NCBI GenBank assembly: GCA_943370215.1
Contig: CALRQC020000028.1
Coordinates: 1 to 64,000 of the forward strand
DNA length: 64,000 nucleotides
Source: Niveispirillum sp943370215
GTDB taxonomy: Bacteria > Pseudomonadota > Alphaproteobacteria > Azospirillales > Azospirillaceae
Reading direction: 5' to 3'
The position numbers were made by a program, and so were the translations under genes. Of the stretch, positions 42,869-51,743 are shown one piece after another. The stretch's first letter is position 1. Each line of letters begins with the position of its first letter. The notes under the pieces were generated by a model that saw nothing but the letters and a program-made list of their open reading frames with translations, did no database searches and had not been told where the DNA came from.

Positions 42869-43705
42869 TTGCGCAACGGGTGGGCCTTGGCCCTGGCTGG
42901 TTTCCTGCTGTTGGCGGTGCCGGGTGCCCTGGCTGCCGATCCCCCCACCCCGCAAAGCCTGCGCACGCCGGGCAAGGGCGCGCCCGATCCGATCGGCGGC
43001 TATGCCAATGGCTGCATCCGGGGGGCGGCGGAATTGCCCCCCGATGGGGCGGGATATCAGGTGATGAACCTGTCCCGTCGCCGCAACTGGGGCCACCCGG
43101 ACCTGCTGTCCTATCTGCATGATCTGGCGGGCAAGGCCAGTGCGGAAAAGCTGGGCCGGCTGGCCATTGGCGATCTGGGCATGGTGCGCGGCGGGCGGAT
43201 GCCCACCGGCCATGCCAGCCACCAGATGGGGCTGGATGCCGATATCTGGTTTGTGCTGGACCTCCCCCCGCTACCCCCGCCGGAACGGGAGCGGGAGGAT
43301 TTCGCCAGCATGGTGGATGCCAAGGCCCAGCGGGTGGACCCCGGCCGTTTCGGCCCGGCCCAGGCCCGGCTGCTGCAACTGGCGGCCGAAGACAGCCGCG
43401 TGTCGCGTATCTTCGTCAACCCGGCCATCAAGCTGGCCCTTTGCCAGCAGACGGCCGGCGACCGGGCCTGGCTGGCCAAGCTGCGCCCCTGGTTCGGCCA
43501 TGCCGCGCATTTCCATGTCCGCCTGTCCTGCCCCGCCGGGGCCGGCCAGTGCGAGGGGCAGGAACCGCCGCCGTCCGGCGATGGCTGCGGGGCGGAGTTG
43601 ATGAGCTGGTTCGCCCCGCCCCCACCCAACGCCAAGCCACCGGCCCCGCCCAAGGCACCCCCGCCGCCGCCCGCCGCCTGTCTGGCGCTTTACGCCGAAC
43701 CTTGA
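42869..43705 (+). CDS. mepA: Penicillin-insensitive murein endopeptidase
   Basis: 278 residues. The start is a TTG at 42869, supported by GGAGG five bases upstream, and it gives a signal peptide (GWALALAGFLLLAVPGALA). Zinc LAS-type peptidase motifs: GRMPTGHASHQMGLDADIW with two His and Asp, and HAAHFHVRLSC with the last His pair. Cleaves D-Ala-mesoDAP crosslinks in the periplasm. A proline-rich C-terminal tail is unusual. Follows ispG by 28 bp. Confidence 0.9.
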   Translation: MRNGWALALAGFLLLAVPGALAADPPTPQSLRTPGKGAPDPIGGYANGCIRGAAELPPDGAGYQVMNLSRRRNWGHPDLLSYLHDLAGKASAEKLGRLAIGDLGMVRGGRMPTGHASHQMGLDADIWFVLDLPPLPPPEREREDFASMVDAKAQRVDPGRFGPAQARLLQLAAEDSRVSRIFVNPAIKLALCQQTAGDRAWLAKLRPWFGHAAHFHVRLSCPAGAGQCEGQEPPPSGDGCGAELMSWFAPPPPNAKPPAPPKAPPPPPAACLALYAEP

Positions 43706-43811
43706 GCCTTCCTGATCTGCGACTTGCCGTGCGGCTTCCCTCATGCCTAAAGTTTGTGCCGGGCGGCCGGGCGCAGGCTGTCCGGGATGTTGGCTGCAAG
43801 GGACGTCGTGC

Positions 43812-45671
43812 ATGAACCCGCCTCACCGCCCGCAAGTCCCCCCTGCGCGTCCCCTGATCGGGCGGCGCGCCCTGCTATCGGCTGGCGGTGCTTTGCTGGG
43901 CTGGGGATTGCTGCGGGGGATGCCGGTGCGGGCGGCCGGCGCCGGTGGTGACGTGGCGTTGAACCGCTTCTTTGCTGAAACCTTCGCCGCCCAGGTGGCC
44001 CGCTCCCCGGAATTGCGGACCTGGCTGGGCCTGCCCGGCGATCAGAGCGGTTGGGACGATCTGTCAGAGGAAGCCCTGGCCGCCGATGATGCCAGGCTGA
44101 CCGACGATCTGGCCCGGCTGCGGCGGGATTTTCCCGCTGCCACCCTCTCCCCCGCCAGCCGGCTGAACAAGCTTCTATGGGAATATCAGGCCGAGGAAAG
44201 GCTGGGAGAGGCGCGCTGGCGCGGCAATGCCTATCCGGCCGACCATTTCAATGGCCGCCATGGGGAGATCATCGATCTTCTTTCCACCTATCACCCGCTG
44301 CGTGATGCCACCGACGCTCAGGCCTGGATCGCGCGGGTGCGTGGGATCGCCCTGCCGGTGGATCAATTGATCAGCGCGCTGGAGCGGCGGGCGGCACTGG
44401 GCGTCATCCCGCCGCGTTTTTCGGTGGAGAAAAGCCTGCAGGCGGTGCGCACTGTGCTGACCGGCCGCCCGTTTGAGCCCGAGGGTGAAAGCGACTCGGG
44501 CCTGCTTTCCGGCTTTCGCAACCGGCTGGGGCGCACAAACCTGCCCCCGGCGGAACAGGCAACGCTGGTCGCCGCCGCCACCCAGGCATTGCGGGAGGGC
44601 TTTACACCGGCCTGGACCCGGCTGTCGGCAGCGCTGACCCATCTGCTGGAACAGGCCGATGACCGCGACGGGGTGTGGAAGCTGCCGCAGGGGCCGGACT
44701 ATTACCGCTGGTGCCTGAAACGCCATACGACCCTGGACCTGGAACCGGAAATGGTCCATGCGCTGGGCCTGCAGGAGGTGCGGCGCCTGCAGGAAGAGAT
44801 GGTGGCGGTGAAAAGCCGGGTCGGCTTTAACGGCGATCTGATCGCCTTCAACCAGTTCCTGCGCAGCGACCCCCAATTCTATTTCCCCAATGATGAAGAT
44901 GGCCGCGCCGGCTATCTGGCCGGCGCGCGGTTGATTCTGGACAAGGTGAAAGGGGCGCTGGACGGCCAGTTCACCCTGAAACCCAAGGCCGCCCTGGAGG
45001 TACGGCGGTTTGAGCTGTACCGGGAGGGCAGCGAGACCATTGCCCGCTATTCCCCGCCGGCCAGCGACGGCTCCCGCCCCGGCATCTATTACGTCAACCT
45101 CTCCAACATGAAGGAAATGCCGATCTGGCAGATGGAGGTGCTGGCCTTCCATGAAGGGCTGCCCGGCCACCATATGCAAATGGCCCTGGCGCAGGAAATG
45201 ACCGATCTGCCGGAATTTCGCCGGCATCAGACGCACACAGCCTTTGTTGAAGGCTGGGGGCTTTATTCCGAACGGCTGCCCAAGGAGCTGGGCTTTTACG
45301 CGGATGCCTATGCCGATTTCGGGCGGCTCAGCTTCGAACTCTGGCGGGCGATCCGGCTGGTGCTGGATACCGGCATCCATGTGAAGAAATGGTCACGCCA
45401 GCAGGCCATCGACTATTTCACCAGCAATTCCGCCTTCACCGCCGAGGTGGCTGCGCGGGAGGTGGATCGCTACATCGTCTATCCCGGTCAGGCCTGCGCC
45501 TATTATCTGGGCCTGCGCAAATTGCTGGAATTACGCGAAAAGGCGAAGAAGGAGTTGGGCCACGCCTTCGATATCCGGGGCTTCCACGATACGATCCTGG
45601 CCAATGGCTCCGTCCCGCTGGGCGTGCTGGAACAGGTCGTGGAAGGCTGGATCGAGGGACGGCGGGGCTGA
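43812..45671 (+). CDS. DUF885 family exported zinc-peptidase-like protein
   Basis: 619 residues from ATG 43812. N terminus with twin arginines (IGRRALLSAGGALLGWGLL) suggests a Tat signal. Large helical protein with the DUF885 zinc motif HEGLPGHH about residue 450 and TAFVEGWGLYSERLPKEL, the second metal-binding region. Predicted metallopeptidase with unknown substrate. Probably a separate unit from mepA, 106 bp upstream. Repeat copy E begins 30 bp after its stop. Confidence 0.9.
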   Translation: MNPPHRPQVPPARPLIGRRALLSAGGALLGWGLLRGMPVRAAGAGGDVALNRFFAETFAAQVARSPELRTWLGLPGDQSGWDDLSEEALAADDARLTDDLARLRRDFPAATLSPASRLNKLLWEYQAEERLGEARWRGNAYPADHFNGRHGEIIDLLSTYHPLRDATDAQAWIARVRGIALPVDQLISALERRAALGVIPPRFSVEKSLQAVRTVLTGRPFEPEGESDSGLLSGFRNRLGRTNLPPAEQATLVAAATQALREGFTPAWTRLSAALTHLLEQADDRDGVWKLPQGPDYYRWCLKRHTTLDLEPEMVHALGLQEVRRLQEEMVAVKSRVGFNGDLIAFNQFLRSDPQFYFPNDEDGRAGYLAGARLILDKVKGALDGQFTLKPKAALEVRRFELYREGSETIARYSPPASDGSRPGIYYVNLSNMKEMPIWQMEVLAFHEGLPGHHMQMALAQEMTDLPEFRRHQTHTAFVEGWGLYSERLPKELGFYADAYADFGRLSFELWRAIRLVLDTGIHVKKWSRQQAIDYFTSNSAFTAEVAAREVDRYIVYPGQACAYYLGLRKLLELREKAKKELGHAFDIRGFHDTILANGSVPLGVLEQVVEGWIEGRRG

Positions 45672-45701
45672 TCCTTCGCAGCGCAGCTTTGTTGTCTGCC
45701 T

Positions 45702-45807
45702 GTTCCCTCAGCGCCGGGCGCCGCCATCCGGCGGCTTGGCTTACGCCGCATGGGCGGCGGGCCGGCGGTCGCCGGCCTCCAAGGGGCATGAACCATGCCC
45801 CTTGGTA
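45702..45807 (+). repeat. Multi-hairpin intergenic repeat, copy E (left hairpin missing)
   Basis: Starts at the conserved linker TTCCCTCA. GCCGCC/GGCGGC; CGCCGC/GCGGCG (45744-45759), a paired variant of the central palindrome; GGCCGGCG/CGCCGGCC (45760-45777); CCAAGGGGCATG/CATGCCCCTTGG (45779-45805). The left outer hairpin of copies A-D is not present. Lies between the DUF885 and phhA genes. Confidence 0.88.
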
Positions 45808-45966
45808 CAAGCCCCTGGCAGGAAATGGCGCAGACAGCCACCTATTCAGCGGCACCATTGCGATATGACACCCTGATATAGCCCCATCCGCAAGGAAATG
45901 CCCACCCGGCAGCGGTAAAATTGCGCAAAGGCCCCAACCGACAGAGAGGGGGCAAGGGAGGAACCC

Positions 45967-46848
45967 ATGCGCGACGAAACCGACTTTGCCAGTGCCGTGG
46001 CCGCCAGCGGCAAGACCGCCAGCCGCCTGCGTGGCAATTACCGCCAGGTGGCGGATGATTACAGCATCGACCAGGGCTGGGAACATTACACCGCTGCCGA
46101 CCATGCGCTGTGGCGGGCGCTCTATGACCGGCAGGCGGCCCTGCTGGCCGATTATGCCGCGCCGGAATTCACCGCCGGGCTGGCCCGGCTGGATGCGCGC
46201 GAGGCCATTCCCGATTTCCGCCGCACCTCCGACCTGCTGGACCGGGCCACCGGCTGGCGGCTGGTGGCCGTGCCGGGCCTGATCCCGGAGAAGGAGTTCT
46301 TCGACCATCTGGCCAACCGGCGCTTTCCCGTCACCAACTGGCTGCGTCAGCCGGCGGAGATGGATTATCTGGTGGAACCGGACGTGTTCCATGATTTCTT
46401 CGGCCATGTACCGCTGCTGACCCATCCGGTCTTCGCCGATTACCTGCAGGCCTATGGCCGGCACGGGGCCACCGCCATCGCGGCCGGGGGGCTGGAGCCG
46501 CTGGCAAGGCTTTACTGGTACATGGTGGAATTCGGCCTGATCAACACCGGCGACGGCCTGCGCGCCTATGGGGCGGGTATGCTCTCCTCCCACGGGGAAA
46601 CCCGCTATTGCCTGGACAGCCCGCAGCCGCACCGGGTGGGGTTCAACCTGGAACGTGTAATGCGCACCCGTTACCGTATTGATGATTATCAACAGTCCTA
46701 TTTCGTCCTGGACAGTTATGATCAGCTCTTCAATGCCACGGCCGGCGATCTGCTGCCGCTATTCGCCAGGGTCCAGGCGCTGCCAGCCCTGGACCCGGCA
46801 GAGACAGCGCCTGGAGACCGGCTGTTTTCCCCGGTGCGGCGGCAATAG
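45967..46848 (+). CDS. phhA: Phenylalanine 4-monooxygenase
   Basis: 293 residues. Non-haem iron, tetrahydropterin-dependent hydroxylase forming tyrosine. Iron ligands lie in DVFHDFFGHVPLL (two His) and in the Glu of WYMVEFGL. Only the catalytic domain is present, as usual for bacterial enzymes. No pterin carbinolamine dehydratase (phhB) or LRP regulator gene is adjacent. Ends with a clear terminator. Confidence 0.96.
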   Translation: MRDETDFASAVAASGKTASRLRGNYRQVADDYSIDQGWEHYTAADHALWRALYDRQAALLADYAAPEFTAGLARLDAREAIPDFRRTSDLLDRATGWRLVAVPGLIPEKEFFDHLANRRFPVTNWLRQPAEMDYLVEPDVFHDFFGHVPLLTHPVFADYLQAYGRHGATAIAAGGLEPLARLYWYMVEFGLINTGDGLRAYGAGMLSSHGETRYCLDSPQPHRVGFNLERVMRTRYRIDDYQQSYFVLDSYDQLFNATAGDLLPLFARVQALPALDPAETAPGDRLFSPVRRQ

Positions 46849-47191
46849 GCAAGGCTGCCCAGCCATTTATTTCCTTTGTGATCAAGCACAAGGGGTGTCC
46901 GTTGTGACACCCCTTTTTGCTGTCTTCATCCCCCCGCCCAAGGTCGGGGTTACTGACTTGCGGAAGATATTTCAGAATAATTAACGCCGGATTTCATAGA
47001 CAAGAAATCAACAAATATTTCCGGTAATTACCTAATCTCCACACCTAACGATCTGTCTGTTGCAGTGATGTCACAGCGATTTGCAAAGCGTCAAATCGTT
47101 AAATGTCGCGCTTGTGAGCCGTAACAACACTGTCATTTTACTGTAAGAAACGAAGTGCCCACGATAGGGCAACATCCTGGGAGGATACACG
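46849..47191. other. 343-bp intergenic stretch, phhA terminator and porin leader
   Basis: Begins with the phhA terminator (46890-46918), then an AT-rich part (about 46960-47160) that must hold the porin promoter. TTGTGA near 47114 and TTTACT near 47138 are a poor sigma-70 match with a long spacer, so no promoter is assigned. No reading frame is supported. Confidence 0.6.
46890..46918 (+). terminator. Intrinsic terminator after phhA
   Basis: AAGGGGTGTC pairs with GACACCCCTT around CGTTGT, followed by a T run. Confidence 0.88.
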
Positions 47192-48490
47192 ATGAAGTTG
47201 AAGTCCGGTGCCACCAAAGCCTTGTTTGCCGGTGCCGCGCTGGTGGCAATCTCGACCACGTCACCAGCCTTCGCCCAGCAGGCAGGGGACGTGGATGCGC
47301 TGAAGGCCCAGGTGAAGGAATTGCTGGCCCGCATCGAAAAGCTGGAAAAGGCGCCCCCTGCCGCAGCACCCGCCGCTGCCGGCTCGGCCAGCGGCGTTAC
47401 CACCGCGCCCAAGGATATGCCGCTGGTTTCTGCCAGCGCCTTCAAGGCGCCGCAGATCGTGCAGTCTGGCAACAGCAAGCTGAAGCTGACGCTGACCGGC
47501 TGGGTCAACCGCATGGTGACCTATGCTGATGACGGCGTGAGCAACGATTTCATCTTCGCCGATAATAACGGTTCTTCCACCCGCATCCGCTTCACCGGCG
47601 TGGCGAAGCTGAATGATGAATGGAGTGCCGGCACCGATATCGAGCTGGATGCGATTTCCGCCAACAGCCGTTCCACCGGCCTTTACACCGACAGCGGCGC
47701 CTTTGCCTTAACTGAGCGCAAGCTGGAATTCTACATTGAGAGCAAGAGCCTGGGTCGCCTGTGGGTCGGCCAGGGCGACACCGCTTCCAACATCAGCTCG
47801 GAAGTGGACCTGTCCGGCACGGCCAATCTGGGCGGCTACTCCGATATCGGTGCCACCTTCGGCGGTATCGGCATCCGGGCCAAGGGCACCAAGGCCACGG
47901 TCGGCACGGTCAACGGCCTGTTCAGCAACCTGGATGGTCTGCACCGCGAAGACCGGGTGCGGTATGACACGCCCAACTTCGCCGGCGGCTTTGTCGGTTC
48001 CACCAGCGTCACCCAGGGCGGGGCGATGGATGCGGCCCTGCGCTATAATGGCAAGATCGGCACGACCATGGTGGCCGGCGCCATCGCCTATGCCAATTCC
48101 GACAGCCGCGATCTGGCCGGCTTCGACTTTGGCAACCAGTATAACGGCTCCGTCTCCGCCCGGCTGGAAAACGGCTTCAACGTGACCTTCGCCGCCGGTA
48201 TGCGGGAACAGAAGGTCGGGTTCGACACCAATTTCTGGTACGGCAAGGTGGGCTATCTCGCCAAGCTGAACGATCTGGGCACCACGGCCTTCTCGGTGGA
48301 TTACTTCACCCAGGATGATTTTGCCGTGCGCGGCGCCAAGGGCAAGGCCTATGGCGCCTATGTGGTGCAGGTGATCGATGCCCTGTCCACCGACCTCTAT
48401 GCCGGTGTGCGCAACCATCAATATGATCGGCCCAACGTCTCCTATTACGACGCCCTGGCCATCATGACCGGTGCGCGCGTCCGCTTCTGA
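47192..48490 (+). CDS. Outer-membrane porin
   Basis: 432 residues. A signal peptide ends at SPAFAQ (about residue 27). A short coiled-coil (VDALKAQVKELLARIEKLEK) and an Ala/Pro linker precede a beta-barrel with alternating strands and glycine turns, ending in the aromatic C-terminal residue Phe (TGARVRF), the signal for BAM-dependent insertion. Resembles Gram-negative porins of the alphaproteobacterial type. Strong terminator follows. Confidence 0.93.
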   Translation: MKLKSGATKALFAGAALVAISTTSPAFAQQAGDVDALKAQVKELLARIEKLEKAPPAAAPAAAGSASGVTTAPKDMPLVSASAFKAPQIVQSGNSKLKLTLTGWVNRMVTYADDGVSNDFIFADNNGSSTRIRFTGVAKLNDEWSAGTDIELDAISANSRSTGLYTDSGAFALTERKLEFYIESKSLGRLWVGQGDTASNISSEVDLSGTANLGGYSDIGATFGGIGIRAKGTKATVGTVNGLFSNLDGLHREDRVRYDTPNFAGGFVGSTSVTQGGAMDAALRYNGKIGTTMVAGAIAYANSDSRDLAGFDFGNQYNGSVSARLENGFNVTFAAGMREQKVGFDTNFWYGKVGYLAKLNDLGTTAFSVDYFTQDDFAVRGAKGKAYGAYVVQVIDALSTDLYAGVRNHQYDRPNVSYYDALAIMTGARVRF

Positions 48491-48549
48491 TCATCATTCT
48501 GGTGAAATCCGGCGTGGTTTTGCGACAGCCACACCGGATTTCCCCCCTT

Positions 48550-48578
48550 GCCCGGCCCTTTGCCAAGGCCGGGCTTTT
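48550..48578 (+). terminator. Intrinsic terminator after the porin gene
   Basis: GCCCGGCC and GGCCGGGC pair around a 9-base loop, followed by TTTTCTT. It lies where the left hairpin of repeat copy F would be expected. Confidence 0.85.
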
Positions 48579-48584
48579 CTTATG

Positions 48585-48694
48585 TTCCCTCAGACGCCGG
48601 GCGCTGTCTCCGGCCGCTTGGGCTTGCGCGGGCACGGCACCCGCAGGCCAGCGGTCGCTGGCCGCCAAGGGTCATGTCCCATGCCCCTTGGTAT
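48585..48694 (+). repeat. Multi-hairpin intergenic repeat, copy F (partly degraded)
   Basis: Linker TTCCCTCA, then a degraded GCTG/CGGC region, a broken palindrome (CGCGGGCACGG then CACCCGC), intact GGCCAGCG/CGCTGGCC (48646-48663), and CCAAGGGTCATG/CATGCCCCTTGG with one G-T pair (48665-48691). Confidence 0.85.
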
Positions 48695-48765
48695 TGCCCG
48701 GTTGACGCGCCCGGCAGACATGCTATGTCCCCAACACGATATTGAATGCAGCAGGCGGGGTTGGC

Positions 48766-49038
48766 GTGACAGGCGGCTTGAACGGGTGGCAATGGACGCT
48801 GCTGGTGCATTTCGGGCTGGCGGCGCTGGCCTTCTGGCCGGCAACCCGGCTGCTGACCCGGGCCGGACTGCCGCGCGGTTGGGTGGCCTGGCTGGTATTG
48901 CCGGTGCTGGGCTGGCCCATCTTTACCAGCCTGCTGGCCTTCAAGCCCTGGCCCACCCTGCCGCCGCGGCCGGAAAAGCTGCATCCGCGTGAAAGACTGC
49001 GCCGCGCCCGCGCTGCCGCCGCCCAGAAGGGGAAATAA
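48766..49038 (+). CDS. Small membrane protein of unknown function
   Basis: About 90 residues from GTG 48766, preceded by GGCGGGG at a normal distance; a TTG at 48742 is an alternative. Two hydrophobic segments (WTLLVHFGLAALAFWPA and WVAWLVLPVLGWPIFTSLLA), then a basic, Ala/Arg-rich tail (RERLRRARAAAAQKGK). Four bases before the next small membrane gene, which probably forms a unit with it and the phosphodiesterase gene. Confidence 0.65.
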   Translation: MTGGLNGWQWTLLVHFGLAALAFWPATRLLTRAGLPRGWVAWLVLPVLGWPIFTSLLAFKPWPTLPPRPEKLHPRERLRRARAAAAQKGK

Positions 49039-49041
49039 GCC

Positions 49042-49284
49042 ATGCCGGTCTTTGGTGACAGTGTGGAACTGTTCCTGTTTCTGCCCGGCTGGCTGGCCAC
49101 ACTGATCGTGGTGCTGTCCATTACCTGGACCATCTGCATGGCCGGCATCGCGCTGGGCAAGATCGGGCGCAACCCGCTCTGGGCCCTGGTGGTCTTCCTC
49201 TGGTTCCCGCTGCTGACGGCGGGCCTGTGGTACATGGCGCTGGCCCGCTGGCCCCGGCTGGACCAGAAGCCGCCAGCGGGTTGA
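49042..49284 (+). CDS. Small two-helix membrane protein of unknown function
   Basis: 80 residues. Hydrophobic stretches about 16-38 (GWLATLIVVLSITWTICMAG) and 45-68 (PLWALVVFLWFPLLTAGLWYMA, shown in part), separated by KIGRN. Sits tightly between the preceding small membrane gene and a glycerophosphodiesterase gene. No family recognised. Confidence 0.7.
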   Translation: MPVFGDSVELFLFLPGWLATLIVVLSITWTICMAGIALGKIGRNPLWALVVFLWFPLLTAGLWYMALARWPRLDQKPPAG

Positions 49285-49289
49285 TACCG

Positions 49290-50057
49290 ATGCGGCGGGC
49301 CGGTCGGCATCCCTATCTGGACCATGACGGCCCCATCGCCTTTGCCCATCGCGGCGGCGGGCTGGAAGCGCCGGAAAACAGCCTCGCCGCCTTTGCCCGC
49401 GCCATTGATCTGGGCTTCCGCTATATCGAAACCGATGTGCAACTGACCGAAGACGGCAGGCTGATCATCTTTCACGATGATGTGCTGGACCGGTTGACCG
49501 ACGGAAAGGGCCGGGTGGATGCGCTGCCCTGGTCCGCCATCGCCCAGGCACGCATCGCCGGGCGGGAACCGATCCCCCTGCTGGAAGAGGTGCTGGAACG
49601 CTGGCCGGACCTGCGCCTGAACATTGATCCCAAAAGTGACCGGGCCGCCTTGGCCCTGACGGCGATGCTGCGCCAGCATGGTGCGTTGGACCGGGTCTGT
49701 GTCGGTTCCTTTTCCGGGGCACGGCTGGCCCGGCTGCGGCACGATCTGGGGCCGGATCTCTGTTCCAGCGCCGGCCCGGCCCAGGTGGCGCGGGTCTGGT
49801 TCAATGCGCGCGGCCTGCCGCTGGGACCGCCGGGCAGCGACTGCCTGCAGGTGCCAAAGCGCCACCATGGCCTGCCCATTGTCACCCCCGCCTTCATCCG
49901 CACCGCCCACCGCCACGGGTTGCCCGTGCATGTCTGGACGGTGGATGAAGAGGCAGAGATGGAAAATCTGCTGGAAATGGGCGTAGACGGGCTGATCAGC
50001 GATCGCCCCAGCCTGCTGCGCAACGTACTGCACCGTCGGGGGCAGTGGCGGGGATAA
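49290..50057 (+). CDS. Glycerophosphodiester phosphodiesterase
   Basis: 255 residues from ATG 49290. TIM barrel with the catalytic start FAHRGGGLEAPENSLAAF, metal ligands in YIETDVQLTEDG and HDDVLDRLTDG, and the C-terminal VHVWTVDEEAEM. No signal peptide, so a cytoplasmic UgpQ-type enzyme releasing glycerol-3-phosphate. A second GDPD gene begins at 63452. Confidence 0.93.
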   Translation: MRRAGRHPYLDHDGPIAFAHRGGGLEAPENSLAAFARAIDLGFRYIETDVQLTEDGRLIIFHDDVLDRLTDGKGRVDALPWSAIAQARIAGREPIPLLEEVLERWPDLRLNIDPKSDRAALALTAMLRQHGALDRVCVGSFSGARLARLRHDLGPDLCSSAGPAQVARVWFNARGLPLGPPGSDCLQVPKRHHGLPIVTPAFIRTAHRHGLPVHVWTVDEEAEMENLLEMGVDGLISDRPSLLRNVLHRRGQWRG

Positions 50058-50058
50058 C

Positions 50059-50097
50059 CCCAAGGGTCAGCCTTGGTGCGGCGGCGACCGCCGCAGC
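50059..50097 (-). repeat. Truncated remnant of the multi-hairpin repeat
   Basis: CCAAGG/CCTTGG around GTCAG directly followed by TGCGGCGG/CCGCCGCA around CGA: the first two stems of a reverse copy, with the second stem altered on both arms. The rest is missing. Confidence 0.6.
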
Positions 50098-50138
50098 GAT
50101 AGGTTCTGATCACGGCAACGGAGTATAAGCGCGCGCCC

Positions 50139-51164
50139 TCAACCCGGCCGGAACACCAGCCTTGCTTCCGTGCCCGTGGCGTTGCGCATCTCGAAACTGG
50201 CCTCAATCTGCTGGGCCAGCAGTTTCACCAGCCGCAGCCCCAGGCTATGCGTGCGGGCCAGATCGAAACCGGGTGGCAGACCGACACCATCATCGCTGAC
50301 GATGACGCAAAGCTGGTCGCCCTCCACCGGCGTCACCACCAGATCGATCCGGCCGCCATCGCGGCCGGCAAATCCATGTTCCATGGCATTGCTGACCAGT
50401 TCGGCCACGATCAGGGCCAGCGGCACCATCTTTTCCGACAAGAGCGGCAAAGGCGGCGCGCTGACCTGGCAACGGACAGCTTCCACCCCGGCCGCTGCCA
50501 GCAGATCATCAGCCAGTTCACGCAGGAACAGGGGGAAATCGCTCTGGGCGCTGTTGGGATCATGCAGACGGCGATGGATACGGCCAATCAGGGCCAGCCG
50601 TGCCGCCGCATCGGCCAGCACCCGCCGCGCCCCCTCATCCTTGATGTCCGCCCGCTGCAAGGCCAGCAGGGCAGAGACGAGCTGCAGATTGTTGGAGACA
50701 CGGTGCTGCAGCTCGGCAAACAGCACCTCACGCTGACGTGCATGGTCCAGTGCCATCTCTTCTGCCCGCAAGGCCCGTTCCCGCTCCCGCCGCAACTGGG
50801 CCAAGGCAAGCCGGATCAGGTGGATGATGGCGATATCGATGGCCACCACCAGGAAGAAGAAGGACAAGGCAAAGGCGTTCGGTCCATCCAGGGTGAAACC
50901 CCAGGCTGGCGGCATGAAGAAAAAACAGGCCGCCAGGCCCGAAAGAATGGCGGCCAGGATCGCCGACCACAGGCCAGCCGTCAGGGCGGTGAGGATGACA
51001 GCCGGAAAATAGGTCAGGAACGGATAACCCGCCGGCATGAACGGATCCGCCCATAGCCGCAGTGAAGTGGCGATAAACACGCTGATGACCGCGAAGCCAT
51101 AGCGATAAAACGGCGAGCGCCGCCGCTCGTCGATAAGATGCAAGGCTTTGCTGATCAGGGCCAT
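50139..51164 (-). CDS. Membrane sensor histidine kinase, HisKA_2 type
   Basis: 341 residues. An N-terminal DUF4118-like block of about four membrane helices (residues 20-120) is followed by a coiled-coil linker (RRERERALRAEEMALDHARQ), the phospho-acceptor motif ELQHRVSNNLQLVSALL (His near 155), and an HATPase domain with VAELVSNAMEHGFAG and SDDGVGLPPG. This kinase type in Alphaproteobacteria often acts in general stress or light sensing. No response regulator is adjacent. Confidence 0.93.
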   Translation of the reverse strand: MALISKALHLIDERRRSPFYRYGFAVISVFIATSLRLWADPFMPAGYPFLTYFPAVILTALTAGLWSAILAAILSGLAACFFFMPPAWGFTLDGPNAFALSFFFLVVAIDIAIIHLIRLALAQLRRERERALRAEEMALDHARQREVLFAELQHRVSNNLQLVSALLALQRADIKDEGARRVLADAAARLALIGRIHRRLHDPNSAQSDFPLFLRELADDLLAAAGVEAVRCQVSAPPLPLLSEKMVPLALIVAELVSNAMEHGFAGRDGGRIDLVVTPVEGDQLCVIVSDDGVGLPPGFDLARTHSLGLRLVKLLAQQIEASFEMRNATGTEARLVFRPG

Positions 51165-51274
51165 GGAGCGCGGCTGGACCTTTTTCGAAAATCGTTAAGG
51201 CGGGGGGGGTACCCCTTTTTGTCCATACCAATATGGGGCAGCAGCAGGCTGTGATAAATCATGTCCGGGGAAAT

Positions 51275-51547
51275 TTAATCGTCGGCAGCAGCCTGCTCCC
51301 CCATGGCGCGCCGCGTCTCATCATGCACCGCCTGGTCATGGCCGGAGCGGTTGGAGAAGAAGACCAGGGCCATCAGCCCGCCCCCCACCACCAGGGAACC
51401 CAGGCCGCCCAGCACCAGGGCAATGATGCCATGCAGGCTGATCGGCTGCCCGTCATCCACCTGTCCCCAGGCCAGCACACCCGTGGCCACGGCCAGCACC
51501 AGCAAGGCCAGCAGGCAGGCAATCACGATTTTGGCGCCACCACTCAT
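51275..51547 (-). CDS. Small two-helix membrane protein
   Basis: 90 residues from ATG 51547. Hydrophobic segments about 5-28 (IVIACLLALLVLAVATGVLAW, shown in part) and 40-64 (IIALVLGGLGSLVVGGGLMA), then a polar cytoplasmic tail. No family recognised. Lies between the kinase gene and argG, both separated by more than 100 bp. Confidence 0.75.
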   Translation of the reverse strand: MSGGAKIVIACLLALLVLAVATGVLAWGQVDDGQPISLHGIIALVLGGLGSLVVGGGLMALVFFSNRSGHDQAVHDETRRAMGEQAAADD

Positions 51548-51743
51548 CAACCATCACTCCCCAGGTCGTCATTATATCGAGTCGAGATCGGCTTCTTGGT
51601 ATCACGAAGCCGCCACCTCGCCAGCCCTTTTGGAAAAGCTGGGTTGCAAGCACCCTGTGGCCAAGGGGCGGAACTGGACAGGGGGCCGGGCTGTCGCTAA
51701 CGTCCGTGCCCGGTTCAACATAAAACCGTGGCGGATATTTCCC

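Noticed and set aside
44175..45380. Minus-strand frame of 401 codons opposite the DUF885 gene
   Set aside because: Antisense shadow; the plus-strand protein carries the HEGLPGHH zinc motif.
51660..51730. tRNA-like pattern ending in GGTTC before argG
   Set aside because: No acceptor stem or anticodon arm can be folded; no CCA and no matching D-arm.
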